Shown here: piece after piece, positions 24,823 through 33,204 of the stretch
Numbering within the stretch: position 1 is the first letter of the stretch
Layout of the letters: each line of letters begins with the position of its first letter
Program-made: the position numbers and the translations under genes
The notes under the pieces: generated by a model
What the model saw: only the letters and a program-made list of their open reading frames with translations
What the model was told of the DNA's origin: nothing
Databases searched by the model: none
NCBI GenBank assembly: GCA_900637135.1
Contig: LR134353.1
Location: 5,331,558-5,395,557, forward strand
DNA: 64,000 bases
Reading direction: 5' to 3'
From: Mycolicibacterium flavescens
GTDB taxonomy: Bacteria; Actinomycetota; Actinomycetes; Mycobacteriales; Mycobacteriaceae

Positions 24823-25677
24823 GTGGCAACCCGGCAGACATCGGCGACGCGGGCCAAAGACAGCGACCGCAACGACACGTGCCAGATTCTCGACAGCGCC
24901 TTGGCCGAGGGCCAACTGTCGATGACCGAGCACGGCGAGCGAGTCAAGGCGGCGACGACCGCGACCACGCTCGGCGAGCTGCAGGCGTTGGTGGCCGACC
25001 TTCAAACCAACAACGCACCGGTGCAACTGCCCACGCTGAAAAAGCCGCGGGCACTGCCCATGGCCGGCAGCGGCTGGGGTCTGCGTCTCGCGGTGGCCGG
25101 TGTGCTGGTGGTGCTCGGCATCGCGATCGGATGGGGTCTCTACGGCAACACCCCGTCGCCGCTGAACTTCACCTCCGACCCGGGTGCGAAGTCCGACGGC
25201 ATCACCCCGGTGGTGCTGACCCCGCCCAAGCAGTTGCACTCGCTCGGCGGGCTGACGGGTCTGCTCGAACAGATGAAGCAGCGGTTCGGCGACACCAACG
25301 GCTACCGGCTCATCGTCTATCCGGACTACGCGTCGTTGACCCGGCCGGATCCGAACGAGGAGCGCCGCGAGCTGATCTACACCTACCGCGGCGGTTGGGA
25401 CGATCCCTCGTCGTCCTCGAAGTCCAGCGATGCCGTCGAGGTCGACCTGGGCAAGTTCGACGCCAAGGCGGTCGTCGGCGTTCTGCGCGGTGCCCCGGAG
25501 ACGCTCGGCATGAAACCCGAGGACGTCACGAGCACCTATCTGTCCATCGATACGGCCACCGATCCGACGACCCCGGGTGCGCTGTCGATCGACGTCTACG
25601 TGTCCAGCGACTACGGCAGCGGCTACATCGAGCTGGCCGGTGACGGCACGGTCAAGCAGGTCAACTACCCCGGCTGA
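24823..25677 (+). CDS. DUF1707 membrane-anchored protein, Rv0048c homologue
   Basis: A 284-residue protein. Residues 1-65 are a DUF1707 (SHOCT-like) domain: RAKDSDRNDTCQILDSALAEGQLSMTEHGERV. One membrane helix (GLRLAVAGVLVVLGIAIGWGL) is at about 85-105, and the remaining 175 residues lie outside, with no enzyme motif. The GTG at 24823 is seven nt after TACGAT, so translation is probably leaderless; the longer open frame reaches into the thioesterase gene and is rejected. A frame-shifted shadow covers the same stretch. Function is unknown; DUF1707 is often found in actinobacterial envelope proteins. Confidence 0.8.
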   Translation: MATRQTSATRAKDSDRNDTCQILDSALAEGQLSMTEHGERVKAATTATTLGELQALVADLQTNNAPVQLPTLKKPRALPMAGSGWGLRLAVAGVLVVLGIAIGWGLYGNTPSPLNFTSDPGAKSDGITPVVLTPPKQLHSLGGLTGLLEQMKQRFGDTNGYRLIVYPDYASLTRPDPNEERRELIYTYRGGWDDPSSSSKSSDAVEVDLGKFDAKAVVGVLRGAPETLGMKPEDVTSTYLSIDTATDPTTPGALSIDVYVSSDYGSGYIELAGDGTVKQVNYPG

Positions 25678-25712
25678 GGCCCGCAGCGTTCGCGCGACGG
25701 TTACCCAACGTT

Positions 25713-25733
25713 CGCGCCGAATATATCGGCGCG
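25713..25733. promoter_or_regulatory. Palindromic operator ahead of the PadR gene
   Basis: Perfect 8-bp arms CGCGCCGA and TCGGCGCG around ATATA. The right arm ends one base before the -10 hexamer TACTAT at 25735-25740, so a bound protein would block RNA polymerase. The PadR protein encoded 16 nt downstream is the likely ligand. Confidence 0.6.
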
Positions 25734-25748
25734 ATACTATGGTGCGAG

Positions 25749-26345
25749 GTGTCGAACCGCCGTAACGGACCAGCAAAGGGGGTGTCTTCAGTGTTGGAAC
25801 TCGCCATCCTGGGACTCCTGCTGGAATCGCCGATGCACGGCTACGAACTTCGCAAGAGATTGACGGGGTTGCTTGGCGCCTTCCGCGCATTTTCGTACGG
25901 ATCGCTTTATCCCGCCTTGCGGCGCATGCAGAACGACGGGCTGATCGTCGAGGATGCAGCGCCGGACGGCACCCCGAAGATGCGCCGGGCGCGACGCGTC
26001 TACCAGCTCACCGAGAAGGGCAAGCAGCGCTTCTCCGAACTGGTGGCCGACACGGGCCCACAGAACTTCTCCGACGACGGATTCGGTGTCCATCTCGCCT
26101 TCTTCAACCGCACCCCGGCCGAGGCCCGGATGCGGATCCTGGAGGGGCGCCGTCGTCAGGTGGAGGAACGCCGCGAGGGTCTGCGTGAAGCCGTTGCGCG
26201 GGCCAGCAGCTCCATCGACAGGTACACCCGGCAGCTTCATCAGCTGGGGTTGGAGTCGAGCGAGCGCGAGGTGAAGTGGCTCAACGAGCTGATTGCGGCG
26301 GAACGTCTGAGCCAGGGGCGCTCAGACAACACTGTGCAGCCCTAG
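25749..26345 (+). CDS. PadR-family transcriptional regulator, Rv0047c homologue
   Basis: A 198-residue regulator. The winged helix is at residues 15-90: LELAILGLLLESPMHGYEL is the PadR signature and FSYGSLYPALRRMQNDGLI the recognition part with the basic wing RRARRVYQLTEKGK. The C-terminal half is a helical dimerisation arm (ILEGRRRQVEERREGLRE). The GTG start is 8 nt after TACTAT, suggesting a leaderless transcript. ino1 starts 48 nt downstream on the same strand, so repressor and inositol synthase are probably one unit. Autoregulation through the palindrome just upstream is likely and would also tune ino1. Confidence 0.88.
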   Translation: MSNRRNGPAKGVSSVLELAILGLLLESPMHGYELRKRLTGLLGAFRAFSYGSLYPALRRMQNDGLIVEDAAPDGTPKMRRARRVYQLTEKGKQRFSELVADTGPQNFSDDGFGVHLAFFNRTPAEARMRILEGRRRQVEERREGLREAVARASSSIDRYTRQLHQLGLESSEREVKWLNELIAAERLSQGRSDNTVQP

Positions 26346-26392
26346 GCAGAACCGAACCAACTACGACAGGGATTACGAAGGGAAGAGACGTC

Positions 26393-27469
26393 ATGTCATC
26401 CAACGGAGAGGTGCGGGTCGCGATTGTCGGCGTGGGCAACTGCGCGTCCTCGCTCGTACAGGGCGTGCAGTACTACCACGATGCCGACGAGACGGCGACC
26501 GTGCCCGGCCTGATGCATGTGCGCCTCGGCCCCTACCACGTGCGCGACGTCAAGTTCGTCGCCGCCTTCGACGTCGACGCCAAGAAGGTCGGCTTCGACC
26601 TGTCCGAGGCGATCTTCGCGTCGGAGAACAACACCATCAAGATCGCCGACGTGCCGCCGCTGAACGTCACCGTGCAGCGCGGCCCGACACTCGACGGCAT
26701 CGGCAAGTACTACGCCGACACCATCGAGGTCTCCGACTCCGACCCCGTCGACGTCGTCAAGGCGCTCAAGGACGCCGAGGTCGACGTCCTGGTGTCCTAC
26801 CTTCCGGTCGGCTCGGACGAGGCCGACAAGTTCTATGCCCAGTGCGCGATCGACGCCGGCGTGGCGTTCGTCAACGCACTGCCGGTGTTCATCGCCTCCG
26901 ACCCGGAGTGGGCCAAGAAGTTCGCCGACGCCGGTGTCCCGATCGTCGGCGACGACATCAAGAGCCAGATCGGTGCGACGATCACCCACCGCGTGATGGC
27001 CAAGCTGTTCGAGGACCGCGGCGTGCAGCTCGACCGCACCATGCAGCTCAACGTCGGCGGCAACATGGATTTCCTCAACATGCTCGAGCGCGAGCGGCTG
27101 GAGTCGAAGAAGATCTCCAAGACTCAGGCCGTCACCTCCAACCTGCAGCGTGAGTTCAAGACCAAGGACGTGCACATCGGCCCGTCCGATCACGTCGGCT
27201 GGCTCGACGACCGCAAGTGGGCCTACGTGCGGCTCGAGGGCCGCGCGTTCGGTGACGTGCCGCTAAACCTGGAGTACAAGCTCGAGGTGTGGGATTCGCC
27301 GAACTCGGCCGGTGTCATCATCGACGCCGTTCGCGCGGCGAAGATCGCGCTCGATCGCGGAATCGGCGGCCCCGTCGAGGCGGCCTCGGCCTACCTGATG
27401 AAGAGCCCGCCCAAGCAGCTGCCCGACGATGTGGCCCGGGCGCAGCTCGAAACCTTCATCGAGGGCTGA
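26393..27469 (+). CDS. ino1: Myo-inositol-1-phosphate synthase
   Basis: A 358-residue enzyme that converts glucose-6-phosphate to inositol-3-phosphate using NAD, the first step to phosphatidylinositol, PIMs, lipoarabinomannan and mycothiol. VAIVGVGNCASSLVQG binds NAD; GDDIKSQIGATITHR and NVGGNMDFLNML are active-site segments and HVGWLDDRKWAYVRLEGRAF is the conserved C-terminal block. The ATG at 26393 has AGGGAAGAG upstream and matches the family N terminus; the longer frame runs back into padR and is not used. A large hairpin follows the stop. This is a mycobacterial core gene (Rv0046c). Confidence 0.97.
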   Translation: MSSNGEVRVAIVGVGNCASSLVQGVQYYHDADETATVPGLMHVRLGPYHVRDVKFVAAFDVDAKKVGFDLSEAIFASENNTIKIADVPPLNVTVQRGPTLDGIGKYYADTIEVSDSDPVDVVKALKDAEVDVLVSYLPVGSDEADKFYAQCAIDAGVAFVNALPVFIASDPEWAKKFADAGVPIVGDDIKSQIGATITHRVMAKLFEDRGVQLDRTMQLNVGGNMDFLNMLERERLESKKISKTQAVTSNLQREFKTKDVHIGPSDHVGWLDDRKWAYVRLEGRAFGDVPLNLEYKLEVWDSPNSAGVIIDAVRAAKIALDRGIGGPVEAASAYLMKSPPKQLPDDVARAQLETFIEG

Positions 27470-27485
27470 GGCTCCTTCGTCGATA

Positions 27486-27550
27486 CCGAAACCGACGTTT
27501 TGGCGGATTTGTGCGAGTGCGGACCGCCACTGCGTCGGTTTCGGCGTTTT
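27486..27550 (+). terminator. Two-tier hairpin terminator after ino1
   Basis: Outer arms CCGAAACCGACG and CGTCGGTTTCGG (12 bp, perfect) enclose an inner stem TGGCGG / CCGCCA, then GTTTT follows. It ends two bases before the -10 hexamer TAGGGT of the next gene, so terminator and promoter are packed back to back. Confidence 0.75.
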
Positions 27551-27563
27551 GTAGGGTCACCTG

Positions 27564-28463
27564 ATGACCGACATCTCGCCTGACGACGAACTGGCTGCGC
27601 TCGACGAGTTCACCTTCCTGCGGGAAAACGCGCGCCAGGCCGGTGTCGAGGCGGTGCCGCCGGTGAAGCGTATCGACGCCGGGCCGATCAGCTCCCTGAA
27701 GTTCGGCGACGCCTCGCCGCGGGTGGTCTTCCTGCACGGCGGCGGACAGAACGCGCACACCTGGGACACCGTGATCGTCGGGCTGGGCGAGTCGGCGCTG
27801 GCCATCGACCTGCCCGGGCACGGCCGGTCGGCATGGCGCGAGGATGGTGACTACGGTCCGAAGAACAACGCCGTCGCCATCGAACCCGTCGTCCGCTCGC
27901 TGGCTTCCGACGCCGATCTCGTGGTGGGCATGTCGTTGGGCGGCTTGACGGCGTTGCGTCTGGCCGTCGCGGCGCCCGACCTGGTGCGCAGGCTGGTGCT
28001 GGTCGATGTGACGCCGTCGGCGCCCGAGCGGCACACCCAGATGACCGAGGCGCAGAAGGGCACCGTCGCTCTGGTGCAGGGCGACCGCATCTTCCCCTCG
28101 TTCGAGGCGATGCTGGAGAAGACGGTCGCTGCGGCGCCGCACCGCGACCGGGAATCGTTGCGCCGCGGCGTGTTCCACAACGCCAAGCGGCTCGACGACG
28201 GCACCTGGACCTGGCGCTACGACGAGATGCGCAAGGGCGAGGGCTTCGAAGGGCTGTGGGATGACGTCCCGCGGCTGCAGGTGACGACGACGTTGGTTCG
28301 CGGCGCCAACTCGTTCTTCGTCAACGACGACGACGCCGCCGAGTTCGCCCGTCGTGCACCGGGATTCAAGGATATACAGATCGTCGAGGATTCCGGACAC
28401 TCGGTGCAGAGCGATCAGCCGGGCAAGTTGATTCAGATCCTGCGGGCCGTTCTGGCCGAGTAG
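27564..28463 (+). CDS. Alpha/beta hydrolase (esterase), Rv0045c homologue
   Basis: A 299-residue serine hydrolase. VVFLHGGGQNAHTWD is the oxyanion strand, GMSLGGLTAL carries the nucleophile Ser124, and DSGHSVQSD the catalytic histidine near residue 280. The M. tuberculosis homologue Rv0045c is a characterised esterase with preference for short branched esters. The ATG is 6 nt after TAGGGT, so the mRNA is probably leaderless. It follows ino1 across a strong terminator, so it is an independent unit. Confidence 0.88.
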   Translation: MTDISPDDELAALDEFTFLRENARQAGVEAVPPVKRIDAGPISSLKFGDASPRVVFLHGGGQNAHTWDTVIVGLGESALAIDLPGHGRSAWREDGDYGPKNNAVAIEPVVRSLASDADLVVGMSLGGLTALRLAVAAPDLVRRLVLVDVTPSAPERHTQMTEAQKGTVALVQGDRIFPSFEAMLEKTVAAAPHRDRESLRRGVFHNAKRLDDGTWTWRYDEMRKGEGFEGLWDDVPRLQVTTTLVRGANSFFVNDDDAAEFARRAPGFKDIQIVEDSGHSVQSDQPGKLIQILRAVLAE

Positions 28464-28571
28464 GTGGTTCGCGCGGCGCGAGCGACCGCGATTGTTCGCG
28501 GATCGGCGGCGCGTCGCGTACAGACACGGCCGCTCGCGAGTCGGGCGCAGGATGCTGCGTACGGTTGAAGC

Positions 28572-29372
28572 GTGAGCTATCCGATCCGTGTCGGCGTGCA
28601 ACTGCAGCCGCAGCACTCCCCGAAGTACAGCCATATCCGCGACGCGGTCCGACGCTGCGAGGACCTCGGTGTCGACGTCGCGTTCAACTGGGACCACTTC
28701 TTCCCGCTCTACGGCGATCCCGACGGTGCCCACTACGAATGCTGGACCATGCTGGGCGCCTGGGCCGAGCAAACGTCGCGCATCGAGATCGGTGCGCTGG
28801 TGACCTGCAACTCGTACCGCAACCCCGAGCTGCTGGCAGACATGGCGCGCACCGTCGACCACATCAGCGACGGCCGCCTGATCCTGGGCATCGGTTCGGG
28901 TTGGAAGCAGAAGGATTACGACGAGTACGGCTACGAGTTCGGCACCGCAGGCAGCCGGCTCGACGACCTCGCCGAGGCGATGCCGCGCATCACGTCGCGT
29001 CTTTCCAAGCTCAATCCGCAGCCCACCCGCGACATCCCCGTCCTGATCGGCGGCGGTGGTGAGAAGAAGACGCTGCGTCTGGTCGCCGAGTACGGCGACA
29101 TCTGGCACAGCTTCTCCGACAGCGGCGAATATCCGCGCAAGGCCGAGGTTTTGGCGGGCCACTGCGCCGATGTGGGCCGCGATCCGAACGCCATCGAGCG
29201 GTCGGCCGGCGTATCGGGCAAGACCGCCGAGGCCCTGACCGGTGAGGCCGACGCGCTCGCCGACCTCGGCGTCACGATGCTGACCGTCGGGGTCAACGGA
29301 CCCGACTACGACCTGTCCGAAGCCGAGGCGCTGGTCCGGTGGCGCGACCGTCGTCGAAACGAAGGCGGCTGA
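28572..29372 (+). CDS. LLM-class F420-dependent oxidoreductase, Rv0044c homologue
   Basis: A 266-residue TIM-barrel flavin/F420 oxidoreductase of the luciferase-like family. AFNWDHFFPLYGDPDG near residue 40, IEIGALVTCNSYRNPELLADMARTVDHIS and LILGIGSGWKQKDYDEYG are the characteristic cofactor-binding loops; VLIGGGGEKKTLRLVAEYGDIW closes the barrel. It is shorter than the usual 300-350 residues. The GTG start is six nt after TACGGT, a leaderless pattern. The substrate is not known. It precedes the GntR gene on the same strand with a 52-nt gap. Confidence 0.85.
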   Translation: MSYPIRVGVQLQPQHSPKYSHIRDAVRRCEDLGVDVAFNWDHFFPLYGDPDGAHYECWTMLGAWAEQTSRIEIGALVTCNSYRNPELLADMARTVDHISDGRLILGIGSGWKQKDYDEYGYEFGTAGSRLDDLAEAMPRITSRLSKLNPQPTRDIPVLIGGGGEKKTLRLVAEYGDIWHSFSDSGEYPRKAEVLAGHCADVGRDPNAIERSAGVSGKTAEALTGEADALADLGVTMLTVGVNGPDYDLSEAEALVRWRDRRRNEGG

Positions 29373-29424
29373 ACCGGCGTAACCCCTCCCGGCGAGGCGT
29401 GGTGCGTGAGAGACTGTCGCCGCC

Positions 29425-30102
29425 ATGCCCAAAAAGTATGGGGTCAAGGAAAAAGACCTTGTGGTCGCGCACGTCGTGAACCTGGTCCTGACCGGCAAGC
29501 TCCGGTCGGGTGATCGGATCGACCGCAACGAGATCGCACAAGACCTCGGTTTGTCGCGCGTGCCGATTCAAGAGGCCGTCGTGCAGATGGAACACGACGG
29601 CATCTTGTCCACCCGGTACCACCGCGGTGCCTTCGTAGAACGCTTCGACGAGGCGTTCGTGCGTGAGCACCATGAGCTGCACGGGTTCCTTACCGGCATC
29701 GCGTCGGCGCGCGCCGCCGCCGAACCGGATCCCGGCGTTCTCGACCGGCTGGGCGCGCTGACCGACACGCTGCGCGGCACCCGGGAGTCGCGCGCCTTCT
29801 ACGACGCCGCATGGCAGTACCGCACCGTGATCACCGACGCGTACGCAGGCCCGCGGCTGACGGCGTTGATCCGATCGGTCCAGGCCTTCACGCCTCGAGC
29901 GTTCTGGGTGACATATCTGAGCGATCACGACGAGATGCTGCCGTTCTACGAGGACGAGACCGCCGCAATCCGCGGCGGCGACGAGGAGGCCGCCCGCAAC
30001 GCGTGCGTCACCCGCAGCGAGGCGATGGGTCGCATCATGGTCACCGAACTGGTCCGACGGGGTGTGTTGCGCGGGGCGGGCGCCTCGCCGGTGACGTTCT
30101 GA
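29425..30102 (+). CDS. GntR-family regulator (FadR subfamily), Rv0043c homologue
   Basis: A 225-residue regulator. Residues 8-75 are the GntR winged helix (LRSGDRIDRNEIAQDLGLSRVPIQEAVVQMEHDGIL); the rest is the all-helical FCD ligand domain, with AVHR-like residues GAFVERFDEAFVREHHELHGFL at its start. Such proteins sense small acids or sugars. It lies between the oxidoreductase and the ABC importer, all rightward, and could regulate either. No operator is obvious. Confidence 0.85.
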   Translation: MPKKYGVKEKDLVVAHVVNLVLTGKLRSGDRIDRNEIAQDLGLSRVPIQEAVVQMEHDGILSTRYHRGAFVERFDEAFVREHHELHGFLTGIASARAAAEPDPGVLDRLGALTDTLRGTRESRAFYDAAWQYRTVITDAYAGPRLTALIRSVQAFTPRAFWVTYLSDHDEMLPFYEDETAAIRGGDEEAARNACVTRSEAMGRIMVTELVRRGVLRGAGASPVTF

Positions 30103-30150
30103 TCGAGCCCAACCCGGCGAACGTGCGGCCCAGACCGATACGTTGCACAG

Positions 30151-31932
30151 ATGACCACGTTCGCGCGGTTCGGCAAGATCTTCGTGGTGGCGCTCGCCGC
30201 GATGCTAATGACCGGCGTCGGCGTAGCCGGGCCCGCGCACGCCAACGTGGACCAGTGCACACCCCCCGGCGTCGAGAGCGCCAGCGCCCTTCCGACCAAC
30301 CTGGTCGCGGCGGCGACCGGGCCCGACGAGGACCGGTACACCACGCCATCCGTGGTGCCGCTCGCGGCGGTGGACGTGAACGCATTGGGACTGATCCAGC
30401 CGGGCACGCTGACCGTCGGCACCTTGTCGGACGCGCCACCGAGCATCTGCATCAACTCGGCCGGTCAGTTCACCGGGTTCGACAACGAGGTGCTGCGCGC
30501 GATCGCCGACAAGCTGGGCCTGCGGATCAACTTCGTCGGCACCGAATTCTCCGGGCTGCTCGCGCAGGTGGCGGCGCGACGCTTCGATGTCGGGTCCTCG
30601 TCGATCACCACGACCGAGGAGCGCCGCCGCACGGTCGGTTTCACCAACGGCTATGACTTCGGCTACTTTTCGCTCGTCGTGCCCACCGGGTCGCCGATCA
30701 CCGGTTTCGACAAACTGGCGCCCGGACAGCGCATCGGCGTGGTGCAGGGCACCGTGCAGGAGTCCTACGTCGTCGACACCCTGGGCCTGCAGCCGGTCAA
30801 GTACCCCGACTACAACACCGTCTACGCCAGCCTGAAGACCCGGCAGATCGATGCCTGGGTCGCCCCGTCTCAGCAGGCGTCGGGGACGGTGCAGCCCGGC
30901 GATCCAGCCGAGATCATCGAAAACACCTTCAGTTTGGACAATTTCATCGCATGGGCGGTGGCCACTGAGAACCGCCCGCTCATCGACGCGTTGAACTCCG
31001 GGCTGGACGCCGTGATCGCCGACGGCACCTGGGCGCGGCTGTACTCCGAATGGGTACCGCGGGCGCTGCCGCCTGGGTGGAAGCCAGGCTCCAAGGCGGC
31101 TCCGCCACCACAACTACCGGACTTTAACGCGATCGCTGCCGAGAACCAGGAGCCTTCGGCCGGGCCCGCGGTGCCGAAATCGACTCTGGCGCAGCTCAAG
31201 GACTCGTTCCTCAACTGGGACCTGTACCGGCAGGCGGTGCCCGACCTGTTGAAAACCGGCCTGCCGAACACGTTGATCCTGACCGTCAGCGCAGCCGTCA
31301 TCGGCCTGGTGCTGGGGATGCTGCTGGCGGTCGCGGGAATCTCGCGGCACCGCTGGCTGCGGTGGCCGGCGCGGGTGTACACCGACATCTTCCGCGGCCT
31401 GCCCGAGGTGGTCATCATCTTGTTGATCGGCCTCGGCGTCGGGCCGATCGTGGGCGGCCTGACCGGCAACAACCCGTTCCCGCTGGGCATCGCCGCGCTG
31501 GGCCTGATGGCTGCGGCCTACGTCGGCGAGATCTTCCGTTCCGGCATCCAAAGCGTCGAGCCCGGACAGATGGAAGCATCACGCGCACTGGGATTTTCGT
31601 ACACAGCATCGATGCAGCTGGTGGTGATACCCCAGGGTGTGCGGCGCGTGCTGCCCGCGCTGATGAACCAGTTCATCTCGCTGTTGAAGGCCTCGTCGCT
31701 GGTCTACTTCCTCGGGCTGGTCGCCGATCAACGTGAGCTGTTCCAGGTCGGGCGCGACCTCAACGCGCAGACCGGCAACCTGTCACCGCTGGTGGCCGCG
31801 GGCTTCTTCTACCTGATGCTCACCGTGCCGCTGACGCATCTGGTCAACTACATCGACAACCGGTTGCGCCGTGGGCGAAAGCCTTCCGAGGAGGATCCGC
31901 TCCCCATGGCGACATCTCAGGAGATGATCTGA
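30151..31932 (+). CDS. Amino-acid ABC importer: substrate-binding protein fused to permease
   Basis: A 593-residue fusion. Residues 1-32 are a Sec signal (LAAMLMTGVGVAGPAHA). Residues 80-310 form a periplasmic-binding-protein type 3 domain (GTLTVGTLSDAPPSICIN, FTGFDNEVLRAIADKLGL, GSSSITTTEERR). Residues 370-580 form a HisM/GlnP-type permease with the EAA loop EASRALGFSYTASMQLVVIPQGVR. The receptor is thus tethered to the channel outside the membrane. The ATG is six nt after TACGTT. The ATPase gene starts in the last base of its stop codon (TGATG). A polar amino acid is the likely substrate. Confidence 0.92.
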   Translation: MTTFARFGKIFVVALAAMLMTGVGVAGPAHANVDQCTPPGVESASALPTNLVAAATGPDEDRYTTPSVVPLAAVDVNALGLIQPGTLTVGTLSDAPPSICINSAGQFTGFDNEVLRAIADKLGLRINFVGTEFSGLLAQVAARRFDVGSSSITTTEERRRTVGFTNGYDFGYFSLVVPTGSPITGFDKLAPGQRIGVVQGTVQESYVVDTLGLQPVKYPDYNTVYASLKTRQIDAWVAPSQQASGTVQPGDPAEIIENTFSLDNFIAWAVATENRPLIDALNSGLDAVIADGTWARLYSEWVPRALPPGWKPGSKAAPPPQLPDFNAIAAENQEPSAGPAVPKSTLAQLKDSFLNWDLYRQAVPDLLKTGLPNTLILTVSAAVIGLVLGMLLAVAGISRHRWLRWPARVYTDIFRGLPEVVIILLIGLGVGPIVGGLTGNNPFPLGIAALGLMAAAYVGEIFRSGIQSVEPGQMEASRALGFSYTASMQLVVIPQGVRRVLPALMNQFISLLKASSLVYFLGLVADQRELFQVGRDLNAQTGNLSPLVAAGFFYLMLTVPLTHLVNYIDNRLRRGRKPSEEDPLPMATSQEMI

Positions 31933-32675
31933 TGCGCACGTCCGGTTTCGATCCGGTGTCGTTGAGCGCCAACGACATCCACCTATCGTTCGGTCCGAAC
32001 CCGGTGCTGCGCGGGGTGGACATCGACGTGCGCGCGGGCAGCACCACCGCGGTGATCGGGCCGTCGGGGTCAGGCAAGTCCACCCTGCTGCGCACGCTGA
32101 ACCGGCTCTACGAGCCCGACCGCGGCGACATCCTGCTCGACGGCCGCTCGGTGCTCGCCGACAATCCCGACCAGTTGCGCCAACGCATCGGGATGGTCTT
32201 CCAGAACTTCAACCTGTTCCCGCACCGCAGCGTGCTGGACAACGTGACGCTCGCGCCGCGCAAGCTCAAGCGGCTCAGCGCCGAGGAAGCCCGCGAGCTC
32301 GGGTTGGCGCACCTGGAGCGCGTCGGCCTGCGCAACAAGGCCGACGTGCGGCCTACGACGCTGTCCGGTGGCCAGCAGCAGCGGGTGGCGATCGCGCGGG
32401 CGTTGGCGATGGCGCCGCAGGTGATGTTCTTCGACGAGGCGACCTCGGCGCTCGACCCCGAATTGGTCAAGGGCATCCTCGCGCTGATCGCCGACCTCGG
32501 CGCCGACGGCATGACCATGGTGGTGGTGACTCACGAGATGGGCTTCGCCCGATCGACCTCGGATGCCGTGGTGTTCATGGATCACGGCAAGGTCGTCGAG
32601 GCCGGACCGCCGGAGCAGATCTTCGATGCGGCCGAAACCGAACGTCTGCAGCGGTTCCTCTCGCAGGTGCTGTGA
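31932..32675 (+). CDS. Polar amino-acid ABC importer ATPase
   Basis: A 247-residue GlnQ/HisP-type ATPase. Walker A GPSGSGKST, Q-loop MVFQNFNLFPH, signature LSGGQQQR, Walker B VMFFDEATSALDPE and the switch histidine in VVTHEMGFA are all intact. It powers the fused receptor-permease encoded just upstream; the start overlaps that stop by one base, so expression is coupled. It completes a two-gene importer. Confidence 0.95.
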   Translation: MRTSGFDPVSLSANDIHLSFGPNPVLRGVDIDVRAGSTTAVIGPSGSGKSTLLRTLNRLYEPDRGDILLDGRSVLADNPDQLRQRIGMVFQNFNLFPHRSVLDNVTLAPRKLKRLSAEEARELGLAHLERVGLRNKADVRPTTLSGGQQQRVAIARALAMAPQVMFFDEATSALDPELVKGILALIADLGADGMTMVVVTHEMGFARSTSDAVVFMDHGKVVEAGPPEQIFDAAETERLQRFLSQVL

Positions 32676-32716
32676 CCGGGCCCTTCGACGACTTTGAACT
32701 AACGCGTCCGTCACGC

Positions 32717-32739
32717 AACCTGGCATCGCCTGACAGGTT
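32717..32739. promoter_or_regulatory. Inverted repeat ahead of the MarR gene
   Basis: AACCTG and CAGGTT are perfect 6-bp arms 11 nt apart, the right arm touching the candidate -10 TAGACT at 32739-32744. The position suits MarR autoregulation, but the arms are short. Confidence 0.4.
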
Positions 32740-32753
32740 AGACTGCCGAAATT

Positions 32754-33200
32754 ATGGCGGAAGTCGTCGAACCGCAGGTCGTGGAGCTGTCGGGGGAGCT
32801 GCAGCGGGTCCTGTCCCGCGTGTTCTCCGTGCTGCGTCGCAGCGACACGAGCCGGACAGACGCGGGAGACCTTACGTTGGCCCAGCTGTCGATCCTGCTC
32901 ACGCTGCTGGAGCAGGGCCCGATGCGGATGACCGATCTGGCCGCCCACGAGCGTGTTCGCACGCCCACGACCACGGTGGCGATCCGCCGACTGGAGAAGC
33001 TGGGCCTCGTCAAGCGCTCGCGCGACCCGTCCGACCTGCGGGCGGTGCTCGTCGACATCACCCCGGAGGGTCGCGCTCAGCACCAGGAGGCACTCGAGGT
33101 TCGGCGCGCGCATCTGGCCAGCCTGTTGTCCAGGTTGACCCCGGAGGACATCGAGACGCTGACCAAGGCCATCGACCCGCTCGAGCGGCTGGCCGAGTAG
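32754..33200 (+). CDS. MarR-family transcriptional regulator, Rv0042c homologue
   Basis: A 148-residue MarR protein. The winged helix covers LTLAQLSILLTLLEQGPMRMTDLAAHERVRTPTTT, with the wing RSRDPSDLRAVLVDITPEG carrying the DxR motif. The flanking N- and C-terminal helices form the dimer. The ATG is nine nt after TAGACT. It is convergent with the glucosylglycerate hydrolase gene (4-nt gap) and may regulate itself or the ABC importer upstream. Confidence 0.9.
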   Translation: MAEVVEPQVVELSGELQRVLSRVFSVLRRSDTSRTDAGDLTLAQLSILLTLLEQGPMRMTDLAAHERVRTPTTTVAIRRLEKLGLVKRSRDPSDLRAVLVDITPEGRAQHQEALEVRRAHLASLLSRLTPEDIETLTKAIDPLERLAE

Positions 33201-33204
33201 CGGA

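Noticed and set aside
27456..29528. 690-codon minus-strand frame opposite the esterase and LLM genes
   Set aside because: It is antisense to two clear genes and has repetitive His/Val/Gly composition.
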